Below the pieces are notes generated by a model. It was not told the origin of the DNA, did not search any database, and saw only the letters and a list, made by a program, of their open reading frames with translations. A stretch of DNA of 64,000 nt, from contig JAHEAA010000005.1 in the NCBI GenBank assembly GCA_019721035.1, positions 62,001-126,000 on the forward strand. The letters run 5' to 3'. Both the position numbers and the translations under genes were made by a program. Of the stretch, positions 42,745 to 52,084 are shown in pieces. Each line of letters begins with the position of its first letter. Position 1 is the first letter of the stretch. This stretch comes from Candidatus Sysuiplasma acidicola. Its GTDB lineage: Archaea; Thermoplasmatota; Thermoplasmata; Sysuiplasmatales; Sysuiplasmataceae.

Positions 42745-43485
42745 ATGAAAAGACCGTCCACCGGAGCGGACAAGACCGAAAGAGGGCCCGTCATCATAGA
42801 GGGTTTCCCGGGCATAGGCGGCATATCGTCCATTACCTCCAGGTACATCATAGATTTCTTCAGCCTCAGGGAAATGTTGCCACTGGAGCTGGAATCGATG
42901 CCTCCTGTAACAATCGTGAGAAAAAGCAAGCCCGTGCCGGCTGTAACCGTTCATGGAGGAATATTGCCCAATGGCACAAAGATTGCAGTAATACATTCAG
43001 AAATACCTGCACCTGAAGCTGGTGTCAGGAAAATCGCCAGCGAAATTACAGAATGGGCAAAGTCCATTGACGCCGAACTCATACTTTCTCCCCAGGGAAT
43101 GATGGTCGAAAGAGAAGGAGACGTGCCTGAGGAGATGTCGATATATGGCACATCATCATCGGAAGGCGGCATGGAAATGCTCAGGAACGCAGGAATAGAG
43201 ATCATGGAGGAGGGCGTAGTATCCGGAATACCAGGACTGCTTCTGCGTGAGGGCATAAAACACAATATGACCACTGTGGCACTTCTGGCGGAGACCAGGA
43301 ACGGAATGGCTGATACGCGGGCTGCCGCGCTGATGATACACGCTGTCGACAAACTCTGCCTTAAGAGCGAAATGGATTGCGGGCCCATGTGCAATTTGGC
43401 CGTCGAGGCAGAAACCGTCAGGATAAACGGTATCCGGACGGAGATGAGGGAAAAGAGACTCGTTCCCGGCACCGTTTACAGGTGA
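42745..43485 (+). CDS. PAC2-family protein (proteasome assembly chaperone-like)
   Basis: A 246-residue archaeal PAC2-fold protein: IIEGFPGIGGISSITSRYIIDFF at the N-terminus, then a nucleoside-phosphorylase-like core with SGIPGLLLREG and a MADTRAAALMI helix. The family is related to eukaryotic proteasome-assembly chaperones, but archaeal function is not settled. A TATA-like CTTTTAAT lies 28 bp before ATG 42745, indicating a leaderless mRNA. Confidence 0.85.
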   Translation: MKRPSTGADKTERGPVIIEGFPGIGGISSITSRYIIDFFSLREMLPLELESMPPVTIVRKSKPVPAVTVHGGILPNGTKIAVIHSEIPAPEAGVRKIASEITEWAKSIDAELILSPQGMMVEREGDVPEEMSIYGTSSSEGGMEMLRNAGIEIMEEGVVSGIPGLLLREGIKHNMTTVALLAETRNGMADTRAAALMIHAVDKLCLKSEMDCGPMCNLAVEAETVRINGIRTEMREKRLVPGTVYR

Positions 43486-43500
43486 AATGCCTTACACCAT

Positions 43501-43764
43501 TCATTCATCCTGGCCGGGGACCAGATGTTCCTTATAATGCTGAAAAATTTTATCATACTTACCGGCGGCAGCTGCAGTCCTCTCTTCCACCCATTTCTCC
43601 ACATCTTCCTTTGACGTTTTTTTGAGGCATTCGTCACACCACCAACCCAGGATATACAGATTCTCGGTATGGAAGAACTTGCCTTTGGGATAATCGTCGT
43701 ATTTCAGTTCGCCGCATCTCACGCATTTCTTGCGCACTTCAGTACCCAATGAGATACCCGACAT
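43501..43764 (-). CDS. Small zinc-ribbon protein
   Basis: An 87-residue protein with two Cys pairs (CVRCGELKYDDYP and WWCDECLKK) forming a probable zinc ribbon, followed by a charged helical C-terminus. No family recognised. ATG 43764 is preceded by GTTAATAAC about 21 bp upstream. Its 3' end is 15 bp from the end of the convergent PAC2 gene. Confidence 0.7.
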   Translation of the reverse strand: MSGISLGTEVRKKCVRCGELKYDDYPKGKFFHTENLYILGWWCDECLKKTSKEDVEKWVEERTAAAAGKYDKIFQHYKEHLVPGQDE

Positions 43765-43859
43765 GGAAGATTTGCGTGTGGTTATTAACCTTTGCTCAAA
43801 CAGACACGGCACATACACTTTGAAAATACAATACAATATATACAATAATGAGTAATAAA

Positions 43860-43875
43860 AAGTTTTAAGCTTAAG
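43860..43875 (+). promoter_or_regulatory. Promoter of the succinate dehydrogenase operon
   Basis: The sequence AAGTTTTAAGCTTAAG includes a perfect 10-bp palindrome (TTAAGCTTAA, 43865-43874) within a TATA-like stretch centred about 37 bp before the sdhA ATG. A GTGAT ribosome-binding match follows at 43899-43903. Confidence 0.4.
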
Positions 43876-43904
43876 ACCATTATCTTATTTTTTGTCTGAG
43901 TGAT

Positions 43905-45650
43905 ATGGAAATTCTGGAGTATGATGTGATAATTCTCGGTTCCGGCCTCGGAGGGCTAACTACCGCGATTCATGCCAGCCTGAAGAGCAAGAAAAAGCTG
44001 AGGATTGCTATTGTTACCAAGCTGCATGCAATGAGGAGCCATTCCGTGTCCGCCGAGGGAGGCATTTCCGGCGTCCTCTATCCGGAAACTAACAAGGATT
44101 CCAAGGAACTCCATGCATATGACACCGTCAAGGGTTCAGACTACCTCGCCGATCAGGACGCCGTTGAATTGCTCGTGGAGAATGCGCCAAACGAAATAAG
44201 GTTCTACGACCACATAGGCGTTGCGTGGAATCGCAACGATGCAGGACAGATACAGCAGCGTCCTTTCGGTGGCATGAGCATTCCGAGAACTGCATTTGCC
44301 GCCGATAAAACAGGGTTCTTCATGATGAGGGCACTCTATGATGAAGTGACGGGTTTCGAAAATATCGAAGTCTTTCACGAACACTTCGCGACAAAGATCT
44401 TCCTTGACGGGCAGAGGTTTACCGGTCTGTTCGCAATTGACCTTTCGACGGGCGCCATGAAGCTTTTCAAAGGCAGTGCCTGTGTTATTGCCACCGGCGG
44501 TTTTTCCAGAATATACGGGTTCACCACAACATCCCATTCCAGTACCGGTGACGGGATAGCACTGGCATATCGTGCCGGGCTTCCGCTGAAGGACATGGAA
44601 TTTGTTCAATTTCATCCGACGGGACTCGTCCCGAGCGGCATACTGATTACTGAGGCTGCCAGGGGAGAGGGTGGATATCTCAGGAACAACAAGAATGAGC
44701 GGTTCATGGAGAAGTATGCGAAGAGCAAGATGGAACTTGCTCCGAGGGACATAGTCTCAAGGGCAATAGTCACTGAGATCGGACAGGGTAACGGCTTCAC
44801 GCATGAAGAAACGGGAATGAAATATGTTCACCTTGATCTCACTCATCTTGACGGAAGACTTCTCGATGAGCGCCTCCCTATGATAAAGGAGCTGTCAATC
44901 AAGATGCTGAACATAGATCCGCACAAGGAGCCCCTGCCGATAAGACCGGCAGCACACTTCACCATGGGCGGCATACACACGAACATAAAAGGCGAAGTTA
45001 TGGCTGGAGCAACTGGCAAGCCTGCAGGCGGCATTTGGGCCGTGGGAGAGTGCGGCTGTGTGAGCGTGCACGGATCCAACAGGCTGGGAAGCAATTCGCT
45101 CAGTCAGTGCTCCGTATGGGGAAGATTTGCTGGAGAAGCTGTGCCGGGTTATGTAAACAGCATCGGAGGAAGAGCGGACGGTGCTGAAATCGTGCGCCAG
45201 GGAGAGGCGGAGGAGAAGAGGGTCAATGCGCTGCTCGAAGGCGGAGGATCCGTTAATCCGTACGAACTGCAGACGAAGCTGCAGAACACAATGGACGAAC
45301 TCGTCTATGTGTACAGAAGGAGCGATGAACTGCAGAAAGCATCAGCCGCTATTAAGGAGATAAGAAAACAGTATGCAGACATACACGTTACAGACAGGGG
45401 AACGGCATACAACACAAACCTGAGGGATGCGCTGCAGGTCGAGAATCTGATAGACCTTGCCGAAGTTGTAGTTGAGGGTGCATTGAGAAGGAAGGAAAGC
45501 AGGGGTGCCCATGCAATGATAGAGTATCCGAAACGGGATGATGCCAACTGGCTGAAGCACACGATTGCATCCAGGGGTAAAAAGGGAGTCAAGATTGAAT
45601 ACATTCCTGTTACGCTCACGAGGTGGGAGCCGCAGGAGAGGGTGTACTGA
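43905..45650 (+). CDS. sdhA: Succinate dehydrogenase/fumarate reductase flavoprotein subunit
   Basis: A 581-residue FAD subunit that oxidises succinate. It has the dinucleotide motif ILGSGLGGLTTAIHA, the FAD-linking His in MRSHSVSAEGG, the substrate residues in QFHPTG, TEAARGEGGYLRN, RPAAHFTMGGI and NRLGSNSLS. It starts the operon with the two following genes. Confidence 0.96.
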   Translation: MEILEYDVIILGSGLGGLTTAIHASLKSKKKLRIAIVTKLHAMRSHSVSAEGGISGVLYPETNKDSKELHAYDTVKGSDYLADQDAVELLVENAPNEIRFYDHIGVAWNRNDAGQIQQRPFGGMSIPRTAFAADKTGFFMMRALYDEVTGFENIEVFHEHFATKIFLDGQRFTGLFAIDLSTGAMKLFKGSACVIATGGFSRIYGFTTTSHSSTGDGIALAYRAGLPLKDMEFVQFHPTGLVPSGILITEAARGEGGYLRNNKNERFMEKYAKSKMELAPRDIVSRAIVTEIGQGNGFTHEETGMKYVHLDLTHLDGRLLDERLPMIKELSIKMLNIDPHKEPLPIRPAAHFTMGGIHTNIKGEVMAGATGKPAGGIWAVGECGCVSVHGSNRLGSNSLSQCSVWGRFAGEAVPGYVNSIGGRADGAEIVRQGEAEEKRVNALLEGGGSVNPYELQTKLQNTMDELVYVYRRSDELQKASAAIKEIRKQYADIHVTDRGTAYNTNLRDALQVENLIDLAEVVVEGALRRKESRGAHAMIEYPKRDDANWLKHTIASRGKKGVKIEYIPVTLTRWEPQERVY

Positions 45651-45651
45651 C

Positions 45652-46059
45652 ATGGAAAAGAAAACGTATGATGCGCGCGGAAGCATCGGGAATCTCGGCA
45701 GGCTTACCGCTTTTGACAGAGAAGCGTTTTACCATCTGATTTCGTACAGGCTGCTCATAATCGCATCAACCATAACAGTCGTTCTGTTCATGCTGAGCCT
45801 CGGCTTACATTCGCTGGAAATGGCATGGAAGATAATGCTCGTAATTGTCTGGCTGCTGCTCACATCCCAGGTTTACGAATCTGCAAAGGCCTTTGTCCTT
45901 GTTGGGAGTGGAGGAATAGCGTTCGGGAAGTTGAATGAATCATATCTGAGTTCGATGAGAAGCGGCAGCAAGGATGCGGGTTTCATGGGCTACATTCCAT
46001 ACGTCGTGCTGCTGATCTGGGTCGTCGGCTTTTTCATCTTTGCGGCGGTGGTCCTCTGA
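45652..46059 (+). CDS. Small membrane protein of the succinate dehydrogenase operon
   Basis: A 135-residue protein with three hydrophobic helices and His residues near helix ends (YHLISY, LHSLE). It begins two bases after sdhA and overlaps nothing downstream by more than a few bases. Position suggests a membrane-anchor subunit, SdhC/SdhD-like, though sequence alone does not prove it. Confidence 0.7.
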   Translation: MEKKTYDARGSIGNLGRLTAFDREAFYHLISYRLLIIASTITVVLFMLSLGLHSLEMAWKIMLVIVWLLLTSQVYESAKAFVLVGSGGIAFGKLNESYLSSMRSGSKDAGFMGYIPYVVLLIWVVGFFIFAAVVL

Positions 46060-46078
46060 AAAACGGGGTGGTGATTCA

Positions 46079-47074
46079 ATGAAGAGATCATGGATTTCAA
46101 TCGCAACGGTGTACGCACCGATGCTCGGCGTGCCTGTCCTGCTGTATCTCTACCTCATAGCGCTGCTGGCACATGCGGGTTCAGTCTCGAGGATCTTGCT
46201 GTCGCTGATCATGCTCGGCCTCATCATCTTCGGGATCATGGGATTCAGGGACGTGTTTCTTGAGAACGAAAAGCCTGCCCACTTCATTGAGCTTAAGGAA
46301 GGAGCGTCGGAGACCCATGTGCAGGAAGCGGCAGCCGGCGGCGAAGGACAGAAGTCTGTTGAGATTGTCGTGAAGCGATTCAACCCGTCTACCGGTTCAC
46401 TCGACAGTCATACCTTCAGGACGAGGGTACATCACTTCTCAACGGTGCTCGACGCGCTGATTGATATCAAACAGGAGCAGGACAATACACTGTCAATGCG
46501 GTACAGCTGCAGAATGGGCATCTGCGGATCGTGTGCCATGGTCGTCAACGGAAAACCTGTGCTGGCATGCGAGACAAACATACTGCAGAACCTGAAGGAA
46601 GACAGGATTGAAGTGTCGCCGATGCTGGGACATCCGCTTCTCAGGGATCTGGTGACCGACTTTGACGATTTCTTCGCACGGCATAAGCGCATTAAGCCGC
46701 ACATAGTCAGAAAAGATGAGGAGGAAAAGTATCTCGCCGACAAGGAATATCCTCAGTCGAAGGAGGAACTCAGCAAGTACCTGCCTTTCTCCTACTGCAT
46801 CATGTGCGGCCTGTGTGTAGATGCCTGTCCGGTTGTCAACATCAATCCGCGCTTTATCGGCCCGCAGGCGCTGTCGCAGGTTCAGAGATACTATTCCGAT
46901 TCCAGGGATGAGCTTGGCGCCGCGAGGCTGGACATGGTGGACAAGCTGGAGGACGTCTGGGACTGCGAGTTTGCAGGTGCGTGCTCGGTTGCCTGCCCGA
47001 AAGGGGTGGATCCTGCATTTGCAATACAGCTTCTGAAGTCTGAAATTGTCCGGAGAGATCTTACAGGAAAGTAG
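46079..47074 (+). CDS. sdhB: Succinate dehydrogenase iron-sulfur subunit with N-terminal membrane segment
   Basis: A 331-residue protein. Residues 1-58 form two hydrophobic helices; from about 93 on it is a normal SdhB: 2Fe-2S ligands C144, C149, C152 and C164 (CRMGICGSC, LAC), and two cluster motifs, C240-x2-C-x2-C-x3-CP and C296-x5-C-x3-CP. Fusing the anchor to SdhB is unusual. ATG 46079 has GGTGAT upstream; it includes the membrane segment. Confidence 0.93.
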   Translation: MKRSWISIATVYAPMLGVPVLLYLYLIALLAHAGSVSRILLSLIMLGLIIFGIMGFRDVFLENEKPAHFIELKEGASETHVQEAAAGGEGQKSVEIVVKRFNPSTGSLDSHTFRTRVHHFSTVLDALIDIKQEQDNTLSMRYSCRMGICGSCAMVVNGKPVLACETNILQNLKEDRIEVSPMLGHPLLRDLVTDFDDFFARHKRIKPHIVRKDEEEKYLADKEYPQSKEELSKYLPFSYCIMCGLCVDACPVVNINPRFIGPQALSQVQRYYSDSRDELGAARLDMVDKLEDVWDCEFAGACSVACPKGVDPAFAIQLLKSEIVRRDLTGK

Positions 47075-47142
47075 CGGACTTGAAACAGCATGAGAAGCAC
47101 AGGCGCGCATGCACAGCCAGGAGCGTAAGCATTGAGACGAGT

Positions 47143-47346
47143 TCAGAGGCTTATGCGGTGACTGGAAGATGCGTGTTCCCTGGCTTCATCCAGCGACTTG
47201 AATGAGATGTTATCCGCAGGGCAGGAGAGATGCCTGACCGCTCCGTGGAGCATCCATCCCTCATAATTCTGGAACGACATGCCGCATTGACGGCACTCGA
47301 GCGTCACCATATTATCAATTGAGCAAAGGGCATCTAGGCTAATCAT
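47143..47346 (-). CDS. Small C2H2-type zinc-finger protein
   Basis: A 67-residue protein with a canonical finger C-x2-C-x12-H-x4-H (CRQCGMSFQNYEGWMLHGAVRH) and a second, degenerate Cys...H-x4-H (SCP...EHASSSHR). Possibly a DNA-binding regulator. It lies downstream of argH on the same strand. The start is uncertain: ATG 47346 was preferred; an upstream ATG (47409) would overlap argH. Confidence 0.6.
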   Translation of the reverse strand: MISLDALCSIDNMVTLECRQCGMSFQNYEGWMLHGAVRHLSCPADNISFKSLDEAREHASSSHRISL

Positions 47347-47386
47347 TCTTCCGTAACGATCTGTAGCACACCTGCCTCCGCGTGCT

Positions 47387-48799
47387 TCATCGAAGCAGCC
47401 TGCGTTCAATCGACGACAGTCTGCCGGTCTCCCGCCGGACCCATGCCTGTTCGGCAGCGAGCGCTTCGGCGGCGTCGCGAAGCTGTTCTGTAATTCGAGC
47501 GCTGCTGCTGCCTCCCCTGGACGATCTCATCTCTATCGCCTCGGAAGCGCCTGCAGGCAGGATGGTTCCCTGTTCCGAAAGCGTCTCCCTGAAACTCCTG
47601 CCGGAGTCGAGCGATGCTTTCACCGCCCTGCCTACTGTTTCATGAGCCTCCCTGAAGGGCATGCCCGCCCTCACCAGCATGTCCACGGCTTCCACCGAAA
47701 AGGAAAAATCGTCAGAAGCTGACAGGCGCAGCGCCTCGCTGTTGAATCTGACGCCCGTCAGCAGTGCGGAAACCATTGAAAGCATCGAGGATAGCGTATC
47801 AAATGATCTGAAAAGCGGTCTCTTTGTATGCTGCATATCGCTCGCGTAGCCCACGGGCAGGGATTTCAGTATGGACATCACTTCGAAAAGGGCGGAGAAG
47901 AGCGAAGAACTCTTCCCCCTGATGTGTTCTGCCATATCCGGATTCTTCTTGTGCGGCATTATGCTGCTGCCGGTGGAAAGAGAATCGGGCAGCTCGATGT
48001 AGGAGAATTCCGCACTGCTCCACAACACCATTTCCTCTGCAATCGAGCTGAGATGAAGTCCAAGCATGGCGTTCGCGAAGCATGCATCGATAACGAAATC
48101 CCTGTCGGATGTGGCATCCATTGAATTTGAAAAGGGCCTGCTGAAACCGAGCAGTTCCGCCGTGTAGCGAGTGTCAATCGGATGGCTTGTGCCTGCGATG
48201 GCTCCGGCGCCGAGGGGGGACACATCCATCCTGCGGCCGTTCCCCCTGAGCCTGTCGAAATCACGCTCAAAACGCCAGAAATGTGCGAGCATGTGATGGG
48301 ACAGGAAGACAGGCTGTGCCCTCTGCAGGTGTGTGTACGACGGCATCGCCGTCCTGCGGTGCGCCCTTGCAACATTCAGCAGCGTCTTCTGCAGCGCGGC
48401 TACCATGCGTGCCGTCTCAGATGTCTGCTCCCTGACATAAAGACGCAGGTCCAGTGCAATCTGGTCGTTTCTGCTCCTCGCTGTGTGCAACTTCTGTCCG
48501 GCGACGGGTAGCATGGCTGTCAGGCGGCTTTCGACGGCCATGTGAACATCCTCCTCACCCTTCAGGAAAAGACCGGGGTCGGAAGCGTTCTCCCGGTATA
48601 TCGCCGCAAGGCCGGTCTTTATTTCGGCGAACTCCTGAGGCGTGAGCAGGCGAGCGCGCCTGAGCCCGCCAGCATGAGCGATGCTGCCAACGATGTCGTG
48701 CTTGAACAGCTTGAAATCCTCGGGAGAGGATGAAAAATCCAGTGCGTCAGGATTGAGACTATCGCTGAACCTTCCGCTCCAGAGTTTCTTTTCTGACAT
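47387..48799 (-). CDS. argH: Argininosuccinate lyase
   Basis: Last step of arginine synthesis: argininosuccinate to arginine and fumarate. The 470-residue protein has the start SEKKLWSGRFSD, HTARSRNDQIALDLRL, TSHPIDT and the superfamily signature GSSIMPHKKNPD. It overlaps the end of argG by 41 bp, so the two are one transcript. Confidence 0.96.
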   Translation of the reverse strand: MSEKKLWSGRFSDSLNPDALDFSSSPEDFKLFKHDIVGSIAHAGGLRRARLLTPQEFAEIKTGLAAIYRENASDPGLFLKGEEDVHMAVESRLTAMLPVAGQKLHTARSRNDQIALDLRLYVREQTSETARMVAALQKTLLNVARAHRRTAMPSYTHLQRAQPVFLSHHMLAHFWRFERDFDRLRGNGRRMDVSPLGAGAIAGTSHPIDTRYTAELLGFSRPFSNSMDATSDRDFVIDACFANAMLGLHLSSIAEEMVLWSSAEFSYIELPDSLSTGSSIMPHKKNPDMAEHIRGKSSSLFSALFEVMSILKSLPVGYASDMQHTKRPLFRSFDTLSSMLSMVSALLTGVRFNSEALRLSASDDFSFSVEAVDMLVRAGMPFREAHETVGRAVKASLDSGRSFRETLSEQGTILPAGASEAIEMRSSRGGSSSARITEQLRDAAEALAAEQAWVRRETGRLSSIERRLLR

Positions 48800-50033
48800 C
48801 CGCCTTTTTCAACTCCCCGGCTGCCGTTCCCCTCATAGGGAGTCCTGCAATATAGATGAAACCTTCCGCAGCCTTCTGATCAAATGTGTCGCCCCTGCCG
48901 TATGTGGAGAGTCTCGACTCGTACTTCGAATATTCAGAAGAAGTGCCGGTGACCGTTGATTTTCCCTTGAACAGCATGACCTTCACTTCACCGGTAACAT
49001 GCTCCTGCGTTTTGTCCAGAAATGACTCAATTGCGGTTCTGAGCTCGGTGAACCACATACCGTTATAGACGAGTTCGGAGAACTTCGCCTCCACGAGCGG
49101 CTTGAACAGATTGACTTCCCTTGACAGTACGAGACTCTCCAGCGCCCTGTGTGCCTGTAGTATTACCGTTGCAGCAGGGCACTCATAATTCTCCCTCGAC
49201 TTGATGCCCACAAACCTGTCCTCGACATGATCTATTCTGCCGACGCCGTTCAGACCGGCAACGGCGGTGACCTCCCTTATCAGCCTCGACAGCTTCATCC
49301 TGCTGCCGTTGAGCGATACAGGCACGCCCTTTGAGAATCCTAAAGTGATTCGGGCCGGAGTGTCCGGCCAGAGATCCTGATGCGACGTCCATTCATATAT
49401 TTCCTCCGGCGGTTCGACGGAGGGGTCTTCCAGCTCGCCTCCCTCGATGCTCCGACCCCAGAGATTCTCGTCTGTGCTGAATCTGGACGGCTGAGATTTC
49501 TTCAGCATGATGCCGTGCCTGGCTGCGTACTCAATCTCATCCTCCCTGTTCATGTTCCATTCACGGATTGGTGCTATGACCTTCAGAGAAGGGTCCATGG
49601 CGGCGAACGTGAATTCAAAACGCACCTGATCGTTGCCCTTCCCCGTGCAGCCGTGGGCTACATAATCCGCCCCGTACTTCTTCGCCACATCCGCTATCTT
49701 CGCCGCAATAAGGGGCCTTGCGAGCGCGGTGCTGAGAGGGTACTTGCCCTCATATAGCGCATTCGCTTTAATTGCCGGAGCAACGTAGTCTTCTGCGAAT
49801 TCATCCTTAGCATCGATGACGGCCGCGTCGATGGCCCCGTTCGAAAGAGCTCTTTCTGCGCCTTCCTTCAGATCCTCCTTCTGGCCAACGTCCACAGATA
49901 CAGTAATCACATCAACAGAGTACTTTTCTTTGATCCACCGTATAGCCACACTCGTATCCAGACCGCCCGAGTATGCCAGGACGGCGATTTTGCTTTCCTT
50001 TGATGACTTCAAATAATGCACCTTCAAGCGCAT
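48759..50033 (-). CDS. argG: Argininosuccinate synthase
   Basis: Joins citrulline and aspartate with ATP. The 424-residue protein has the ATP-binding loop AYSGGLDTSVAIRW, the substrate motif HGCTGKGNDQVRFE and DENLWGRSIEGG. It heads the argG-argH pair. The promoter region 50034-50113 is short and AT-poor. Confidence 0.97.
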   Translation of the reverse strand: MRLKVHYLKSSKESKIAVLAYSGGLDTSVAIRWIKEKYSVDVITVSVDVGQKEDLKEGAERALSNGAIDAAVIDAKDEFAEDYVAPAIKANALYEGKYPLSTALARPLIAAKIADVAKKYGADYVAHGCTGKGNDQVRFEFTFAAMDPSLKVIAPIREWNMNREDEIEYAARHGIMLKKSQPSRFSTDENLWGRSIEGGELEDPSVEPPEEIYEWTSHQDLWPDTPARITLGFSKGVPVSLNGSRMKLSRLIREVTAVAGLNGVGRIDHVEDRFVGIKSRENYECPAATVILQAHRALESLVLSREVNLFKPLVEAKFSELVYNGMWFTELRTAIESFLDKTQEHVTGEVKVMLFKGKSTVTGTSSEYSKYESRLSTYGRGDTFDQKAAEGFIYIAGLPMRGTAAGELKKADVRKETLERKVQR

Positions 50034-50113
50034 CCGCCGGACTGCTGTTAATTGTGATGTAAACTGTACGACTGAATCACGGCATAGAGTCTGAAAATAG
50101 ACAAAAACAGTCT

Positions 50114-50764
50114 TCAGCTCACCAGACGGCTGAGAATATTGTATGCCCTGAGCACGTCGGACTCGCTGACAACGAACGTGGATTCGGTGTTACAGCTCAC
50201 CACTTCAAGGCAGTTTATTCCTTCCTCCGCCAGTGCCGAAGAAAATCGAACGAGCACGCCAGGCGTCCCCACAATGGATTCCGGACTCTGGACCGTTATT
50301 TCACTCAGCCTGTGTATGATCTCAGTCACAAGATCCCTGTCGAGGATTGCGAGCGTTTCTTCAACCATCTCCTCGTCAAGAATTATCGTCAGCACCTTGC
50401 TCCCCTGCTGCACAGTAAACATGCTGTTGTTTCTAGACAGCGCATTCTGCTGTATGCGCTGGAGAGCCTGAAGCGTCCTGGGCTCGTTCCGTGCGGCAAT
50501 AATGGAAACTTTTGACTTCATCCGCACGCGGCTGTTGCGGATGGTCGCCATTATATTCATTTCTCTGGCCTTGCGGTTGTGTAACTCCTGCTGAAAGCGC
50601 CTGCAGGCCACCATGACTGCCTCTTCGTTTTTAGCGCCTGTCTCCTCCATTATCTTTCTGGCGAGCGCAGAAAAATTAACAACATCGTATGACAGGCAGT
50701 CCATTATGCTTGGATGCTGACCTATGTAATCCCTGGTGATCTCCGCTGAAGTCTTCTCGGTCAA
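50114..50764 (-). CDS. ACT-domain protein in the arginine cluster
   Basis: A 216-residue protein with a helical N-terminal part and two ACT-like segments in the second half (VLTIILDEEMVEE and TPGVLVRFSSALAEEGINCLEVVSCNTE), as in aspartokinase regulatory domains. ACT domains bind amino acids, so it may sense an amino acid in this cluster. It lies between argD and argG on the same strand. It starts with TTG at 50764; a TATA-like TTTTTTAAC is near 50800. Confidence 0.75.
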   Translation of the reverse strand: MTEKTSAEITRDYIGQHPSIMDCLSYDVVNFSALARKIMEETGAKNEEAVMVACRRFQQELHNRKAREMNIMATIRNSRVRMKSKVSIIAARNEPRTLQALQRIQQNALSRNNSMFTVQQGSKVLTIILDEEMVEETLAILDRDLVTEIIHRLSEITVQSPESIVGTPGVLVRFSSALAEEGINCLEVVSCNTESTFVVSESDVLRAYNILSRLVS

Positions 50765-50875
50765 AGTGATATCGGGGCGTCGTATACCATTTTCAGTTAA
50801 AAAACTAACCTGAGCGCCCTGAACGTGATGTCATCACACAATCGGGCTTTTCCGCGTATCGCACTCACACACGCA

Positions 50876-52084
50876 TCACTTGACCGTGGTCACGAAACTC
50901 TTTGTCATCGCAACGAAGGCGGCGATATCATCCTCCGTGACAACGAGCGGTGGCACCAGTCTGACCACCGAATCGTGTGCCACATTTACGAGGAAGCCCC
51001 TGCTGAACGCGAATTCCGCGAATTTTTTTGCGTATTCGGCATTCAGCTGCACACCAATCATCAGTCCTCTGCCGCGGACTGTTTCGAAAAATGGCCTGCC
51101 GGCGAACGATTCCGTAATACCCGATGTCAGCGCATCGCCCTTCCTCAAGACGCTGTCCATGAATCCGTCACTTTCGATAATATCCAGCGTAGCGAGTGCC
51201 GCCGCGGAAGCAAGCGGGTTTCCGCCGAAGGTCGAACCGTGGTCGCCGGCGTTGATGCGCTCCGCTGTTTGAGCGTTAAGAATGACAGCGCCGATTGGCA
51301 CACCCCCGGCCAGGCCCTTTGCGACGGTGACTATGTCCGGTGAGCATTGCTTCTCCCACTGATGCGCAAACATCCTGCCGGTCCTTCCCATGCCCGTCTG
51401 AACTTCATCCATGATGAGAAGAGAACCATTTGCATGCACGGCTTCGCTTATTTCACTGAGGAAGCCTTCGGGCGGCACGACCACACCGCCTTCTCCCTGA
51501 ATTGGTTCGATAATCACTGCGGCTACATCTCCGTCAAGTTTTGACCTGAGCGAGGATGCGGAGCCGTAATCGAAGAAATCCACATTTCCATAGATGAGCG
51601 GCTCGAAACCTTTCCAGTATTTCGGCTGTCCAGTGACAGACAGGGCCATAAGAGTTCTTCCGTGAAAAGAGTTGTGGGCTGCAATGAACTTCTTCCTGCC
51701 GGTGGCCTTGACCGCAAACTTCAGCGCAGCTTCATTCGCCTCCGCACCGCTGTTGCAGAAGAATGATTTCATCTGCCTTCCGCGGAAAACCTTCGCGAGT
51801 CTTGACGCGAGCTTCGCCTGGTTTTCCACTTCATAAAGATTGGATGTGTGTATGAGATTGCTCGCCTGGTTGCATATCGCCGCAACGAGCTTCGGATTGC
51901 CGTGACCGACGACGTTGACGGCGATGCCGCCGACAAAATCGACATACTCTTTACCTGAAGTGTCCCACAGTCTGGCGCCCTTTCCACGCACGAAGGAGAC
52001 GTTCTGCCTTTTGTAAACGGACAAAAGGTCTCCGCCTTTCTGATGCTCTGTATGAGCCATTTCAAACCCGTATTTCTGTGCCAT
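50876..52084 (-). CDS. argD: Acetylornithine aminotransferase
   Basis: A PLP-dependent class III aminotransferase of about 402 residues that forms N-acetylornithine. It has FFCNSGAEANEAALK, the Asp of LIMDEVQTGMGRTG, the PLP lysine in VTVAKGLAGG and STFGGNPL. Activity on lysine-pathway intermediates cannot be excluded. ATG 52084 has GGGAGG nine bases upstream and overlaps the end of argB; ATG 52060 is the alternative. Confidence 0.93.
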   Translation of the reverse strand: MAQKYGFEMAHTEHQKGGDLLSVYKRQNVSFVRGKGARLWDTSGKEYVDFVGGIAVNVVGHGNPKLVAAICNQASNLIHTSNLYEVENQAKLASRLAKVFRGRQMKSFFCNSGAEANEAALKFAVKATGRKKFIAAHNSFHGRTLMALSVTGQPKYWKGFEPLIYGNVDFFDYGSASSLRSKLDGDVAAVIIEPIQGEGGVVVPPEGFLSEISEAVHANGSLLIMDEVQTGMGRTGRMFAHQWEKQCSPDIVTVAKGLAGGVPIGAVILNAQTAERINAGDHGSTFGGNPLASAAALATLDIIESDGFMDSVLRKGDALTSGITESFAGRPFFETVRGRGLMIGVQLNAEYAKKFAEFAFSRGFLVNVAHDSVVRLVPPLVVTEDDIAAFVAMTKSFVTTVK

